NCBI GenBank assembly: GCA_003427395.1
Contig: BFEA01000183.1
Coordinates: forward strand, 1,731,364-1,763,048
Length of the DNA: 31,685 nucleotides
Origin: Chara braunii
Lineage: Eukaryota; Streptophyta; Charophyceae; Charales; Characeae
Direction of reading: 5' to 3'
Numbering within the stretch: position 1 is the stretch's first letter; every line of letters begins with the position of its first letter. Of this stretch, positions 28,263 to 31,685 are shown piece after piece. The position numbers and the translations under genes were made by a program. The notes under the pieces were generated by a model that saw only the letters and a list, made by a program, of their open reading frames with translations, did no database searches and was not told where the DNA came from.

Positions 28263-30251
28263 CTAGGAGAGAGCAACTCCAATAACGAAGTCGGACGCAT
28301 CGGTGGTGACGATGAATGGACGCGAGTAGTCGGGTAAGTGTAAGACAGGAGCTGACGTGACAAGTCGCTTGAGAGAGCGGAAGGCATCCTCATGAGCCGG
28401 GGTCCAATGAAAAGGGAGACGTCCGCGGGTCAGAGGGGTAAGCTGGGAAGAATATTGTGCATAGTTTTCGAGAAAGGGACCATAGTAGTTGGTCAAACCA
28501 AGAAAACTACGCAGGGCGGGGAGAGATGTAGGGGTAGGCCAACCGACGATGCCCTGGATCTTCGAGTCGTCCATGTGGAGGCCGTGCTCGGATACCTGAT
28601 GCCCGAGGAAGTCCACTTTGGGTTTAGCAAAGCTGCATTTGGAAAGCTTTGCATAGAACCCGTGGTCGCGTAATCGTTGCAGGACAGTGCAAAGGTGGAT
28701 CAGATGCTCCTCTAAGGTATGACTGTAGATCAGGATGTCGTCTATGTAGACTAGAACAGAATCCTCAAGGAGGTCTTGGAACGTCGTGTTCATAGCCGTC
28801 TGGAAAGTGGCGGGGGCATTACGGAGACCGGAAGGCATGACGGTAAACTCATAGTGCCCGAAACGAGAACGAAAAGCGGTCTTGGTCTGGTCCTCCTCGG
28901 CTACAAGGATCTGGTGATATCCGCTACGAAGATCGATCTTCGTGAAGAAATGGTGGCCGGCGAGGCGGTCAAACAGATCATCCGCGCGACGCATGGGATA
29001 GTTGTTTTTGACCGTGTAGTGGTTGAGACCGCGGTAGTCAATACAGAGACGAAGGGTGTCGTCCTTCTTGCGATCGAAGACGACCGGGGCACTCCATGGG
29101 GAAGTACTCGGTTTAATGAAGCCCTGACCAAGCAGCTCCTCAAGTTGGCGCTTAAGTTCCTGGGCTTCGGGAACCGAAAGGCGATATGGGGCGCGATTCT
29201 GAATGCGATAGTTGGGCTCGAGCTGGATGTGGTGCTCGATATCGCGCATGGGAGGAATACTGCAGTAGGAGACAGATGGTGGGAAAACATCGCGATACTC
29301 GTGAAGGAGGGCACCAACGCTAGGCGACAAGGAAGAAAGAAGGGTGTCAAATTCCTTAGCAACGGTGGCGTCTGAAGCAGAGGTGGAGGGAGTTTGTGTG
29401 GAGGTGGGGACTGAGGGTGTATCCGTGGTAAGGGAAGCGGGGAAGTGAGATGGGCTAGTAGGGGTAGAGGAGGGTAAGGAAGTTGAGGAATCAGGGGGGT
29501 CGGGGGGCTCGGGAGGTGGTGGATCAAGCTCGACCAACTCAACGTCGTGATGCATGGAGTTGCAGGTAAGGAGATCCGTGATGTCGACAACATAAAGTTC
29601 TACATCAAGCTGACGATGGAAGTGGTGGAACTGGGTAGGTGTACAAATGGTGGCATTAACAGTGGAGGGAAGTGAAGAGTCCGATTTGCCCAACAACGGA
29701 ATACGGTATTGCTTCCCATCCTTGGCGTCGAGGACGAGATCGTTGTGGGTCCAATCGGGGCCGGCATGGGCGAACTGATGTGAGTAGGCAGTGCCGAGAA
29801 CAAGATCGTATAGGGTTTCCATGACGTCGAAGGTCCACTGGTCATGGAACTGAGGGGCCTTGCGAAGGTTGTGGGGCATCCGCAAGGGGAAGGAGAATGG
29901 AAGATCAGGCACCACACAGTCGACAAAGGATTTGGCCTGATTGTCACCAAGCGTGACGGTGACGGTGGAAGGGTAGGGGGACGTGTAGAGAGATGCCTCC
30001 TTAACTACGCGAGGATGAATGAAGTCGCCAGTAGAGCCAGAGTCCCATAGTGCGCAATACACTCTCGTAGAGGTCACGAGCCGCACTGGAATAATCGGTA
30101 AGGTACGATCGGGATTGTGTAGGCGTTGAGACATCGCGGACAGGGTGCGCTCTTTAAGGTGGAGACGTTCCTGATAGACCTTAACACACTCGAGGTCCAG
30201 GAAGTCAATGATATCCTCGACTGCAATAAGGGGAGCACTGCACCGGGCCAT
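28263..30251 (-). CDS. E4 protease-reverse transcriptase polyprotein segment
   Basis: An uninterrupted 662-codon frame. The protease active site is CALWDSGSTGDFIHP with Asp70-Ser-Gly (30044-30036), the only canonical protease triad among the four elements; DLVLGTAYSHQF (149-160) closes the domain. A Pro/Ser/Thr-rich linker occupies residues 245-300. The RT lead-in is YRDVFPPS, then [54 protein letters not shown] (Asp440), FTVMPSGLRNAPATFQ, VLVYIDDILIYS (YIDD 502-505) and FYAKLSKCSFAKPKVDFLGH. RNase H starts at TTDASDFVIGVALS before the TAG. VFDRKKDDT deviates from the common VFVxKKDGT. The ATG at 30251 is an in-frame Met and not a proven start; Gag-Pol readthrough or frameshift is usual. Confidence 0.93.
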   Translation of the reverse strand: MARCSAPLIAVEDIIDFLDLECVKVYQERLHLKERTLSAMSQRLHNPDRTLPIIPVRLVTSTRVYCALWDSGSTGDFIHPRVVKEASLYTSPYPSTVTVTLGDNQAKSFVDCVVPDLPFSFPLRMPHNLRKAPQFHDQWTFDVMETLYDLVLGTAYSHQFAHAGPDWTHNDLVLDAKDGKQYRIPLLGKSDSSLPSTVNATICTPTQFHHFHRQLDVELYVVDITDLLTCNSMHHDVELVELDPPPPEPPDPPDSSTSLPSSTPTSPSHFPASLTTDTPSVPTSTQTPSTSASDATVAKEFDTLLSSLSPSVGALLHEYRDVFPPSVSYCSIPPMRDIEHHIQLEPNYRIQNRAPYRLSVPEAQELKRQLEELLGQGFIKPSTSPWSAPVVFDRKKDDTLRLCIDYRGLNHYTVKNNYPMRRADDLFDRLAGHHFFTKIDLRSGYHQILVAEEDQTKTAFRSRFGHYEFTVMPSGLRNAPATFQTAMNTTFQDLLEDSVLVYIDDILIYSHTLEEHLIHLCTVLQRLRDHGFYAKLSKCSFAKPKVDFLGHQVSEHGLHMDDSKIQGIVGWPTPTSLPALRSFLGLTNYYGPFLENYAQYSSQLTPLTRGRLPFHWTPAHEDAFRSLKRLVTSAPVLHLPDYSRPFIVTTDASDFVIGVALS

Positions 30252-30700
30252 GCAAAGAGCACGCCTGGTAGGAGGACGTGGAGGAGGGGGTCACGAGAGA
30301 CGCTAGGCGAGGAAGGAGAAGGTATACCAGTGTTGGCAGGGTCAGCCAAAGATAAAGCCGGGATAGAGTCATCGGGAAGAGTAGCAAGCGGCGCAAAGGT
30401 AGAGTCGCGAACGGGTATGCCTACTACCGTAGGAGGGTCAAGGGAATGAGACATCGTGGCTACGTGGGTGCTGCGCTGGAGGTCGAGACGGGGGGAACAG
30501 CCTGAGGGCGAGCCTGTTGTGCGAAGTGACTCTGGAGGGCGTCTGCGTATGGGCACGTAGAGGAGGTATGGTCGACGAGGTGGCAGCGGGTGCAGATGCC
30601 TCGTGTACGAAGGTCCTCACTCTCAGCGATGGTCAAGCGGCTGCGAGGGAACACAAAGCCCGCTGGCAGGGGTAGTTGAGGGACCGTAGAGCGAGTCCTG
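30252..30700 (-). pseudogene. gag: E4 Gag C-terminus with zinc knuckle
   Basis: In a frame different from both Gag and protease (30654-30460), LTIAESEDLRTRGICTRCHL leads to the CCHC knuckle CTRCHLVDHTSSTC at 30553-30594 (C-x2-C-x4-H-x4-C), followed by YADALQSHFAQQARPQAVPP. The section 30450-30252 is Ser/Pro/Asp-rich linker. A frameshift near 30690 separates the knuckle from the main Gag frame. Confidence 0.82.
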
Positions 30701-31661
30701 GAGGATGAGGGCTGACGTCGGAGGAGGGCGGAAAGGGCCCGGACAAAACGGTCGTCATGGGAAGAGGCATCGTCCTCCGCGGGGGACTGAGGGTCGGTCC
30801 CTGATCTGGGTCACTCGCAGAATCATCTGAGGCAGTGCCATCATCAATGCTCGGCGGATCACGAAGCAGCGCATGCAAGCGACGAGAGAGGAATCGTCCA
30901 GAGCCTCTACATGGGCCACGACGATATGTGGAGGACTGTCGAGGCTGGGAGGGGCGAGGTGATGCAGTAGTAGCGAAATGGGCAACGACGGACTGAGGCG
31001 AGGGGCCGACGAGTGGAGCACAAGTGAGTTGGATGGCCTGAGCAATGTTGAAAGCCTCCGGTAAGGTAGGGATCGAATACGCCATCATCTGCAATTGGAA
31101 TGGCTGGGGTAGGCCTACGCGGAATCGCTGGATCATGGTGTCCTCGGATATGGCGGTGACGGGAATCTGGGCGTGTACACGGTGGAATGCCGTGATGTAT
31201 GACTCTAAGGCATTGTCGCCACCAAGCCATCTGATCTCAGCCACATGGGTAATCCGGTCGCGGGTTGGCGCAGGGCGAGAAAAGTACTGTTGAAGGAAGT
31301 CGCAAAACTCAAGATAAGACATGCCCTCATATACGCCGCGTTGTGAGCGAAGGGCGAGGAAGTCGCGGCGGGTGGAGACTGCACGACTTGTGAAACGAGA
31401 GGACATCTCGACGGGCCACAGTTCCATGGCGACACCATGGTAGCAAAGCTGCTCCTCAGCAATAGAGATCCATCCTTGAAGCTCGGAGGCCCTGCCGTCA
31501 AACTGCGGGAGGCGATCCGGTCGGTACTGTGGAACATACATCGGCGGCTGATAATGGGTAGGGAGAGGAAGAGCTGACTGTGACAAGAGGACAGAGGACG
31601 TAGTGGCACCAGCAAGAGAACTAGAAAGAGCAGGGAGTTGGGCCAAAGGTCCTTGACACAT
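30633..31661 (-). pseudogene. gag: E4 Gag capsid-like region
   Basis: A frame of 342 codons. Residues 1-45 are Ser/Leu/Pro-rich. Then the retrotransposon Gag family signature: LPQFDGRASELQGWISIAEE, YEGMSYLEFCDFLQQYFSRP, RITHVAEIRWLGGDNALESY, ITAFHRVHAQIPVTAISEDT and MIQRFRVGLPQPFQLQMMAY (about residues 50-195). This Trp-x-Leu...Tyr-x-x-x-Phe pattern is the conserved core that builds the particle. The C-terminal third is Ser/Pro/Arg-rich. The last 20 residues are out of frame. Because no stop lies between 31661 and the window edge, the true start may be further upstream. Confidence 0.85.
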
Positions 31662-31685
31662 CGTGGTGGCCGGTGGTGGAAGAGT

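Larger units (their letters stand above)
26756..31685 (-). mobile_element. E4: Ty3/gypsy retrotransposon, truncated at its 3' end and by the window edge
   Basis: On the minus strand, from right to left: Gag, zinc knuckle, protease, RT, RNase H and integrase core, in Ty3/gypsy order. It lacks LTRs in the window; the 5' LTR, if present, lies beyond 31685. Its coding sequence is the least damaged of the four gypsy elements, with a 662-codon PR-RT frame and an intact DDE integrase core. Confidence 0.88.

Noticed and set aside
28776-29375. 199-codon plus-strand frame
   Set aside because: Antisense of the E4 PR-RT frame, which carries all the recognised motifs.

Overview
This is a eukaryotic, almost certainly plant-lineage (streptophyte), intergenic window built almost entirely of decayed retrotransposons. 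I found no intact host gene, tRNA, rRNA or CRISPR array. The plant-lineage call rests on a plastid ndhF fragment, an L1-type LINE with a C-terminal zinc-binding reverse-transcriptase domain, chromodomain-type Ty3/gypsy elements and methionine-tRNA-type primer sites. A charophyte such as Chara fits what I know of such elements, but the sequence alone does not prove it.

Four Ty3/gypsy elements, called E1-E4 here, and one LINE can be separated. E2 (minus strand) is the oldest layer. Its gag, protease, RT, RNase H and integrase run from about 17920 down to 13511, and the end of its integrase lies at 541-792. E1 (plus strand, 793-13510) sits inside the E2 integrase. E1 has two LTRs (793-1726 and 12568-13510), a 4-base target-site duplication ACAG, a primer-binding site at 1730 and a polypurine tract before the 3' LTR. 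Removing E1 rejoins the E2 integrase reading frame exactly. A 5'-truncated LINE (minus strand, about 6361-10700) in turn sits inside the E1 pol gene, where it replaces the second half of the RT and the start of RNase H. The order of events is therefore E2, then E1, then the LINE.

To the right of E2 is a plastid ndhF fragment (about 17927-18242), next to a single-n assembly join. A simple-sequence stretch follows. Then comes E3 (plus strand): LTR 18961-19440, primer site 19442-19453, a long low-complexity and AT-rich leader with a 90-base gap, and gag, protease, RT and RNase H at 22399 to about 26755. E3 is cut off before its integrase. It meets E4 (minus strand, about 26756 to the window edge) tail to tail. 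E4 carries gag, protease, RT, RNase H and integrase and is the best-preserved gypsy pol.

None of the gypsy elements looks able to move by itself. All carry frameshifts and premature stops, and many of the stops are explained by single C-to-T or G-to-A changes, as expected from deamination of methylated cytosine. The LINE keeps a frame of about 1100 codons with its catalytic motifs, but it has lost its 5' part, including any endonuclease. I see no new biological system. The value of the window is the dated, layered insertion history and several structural oddities: a 403-base tandem duplication in the E1 leader, catalytic-box deletions, unusual protease active sites and the tail-to-tail junction.
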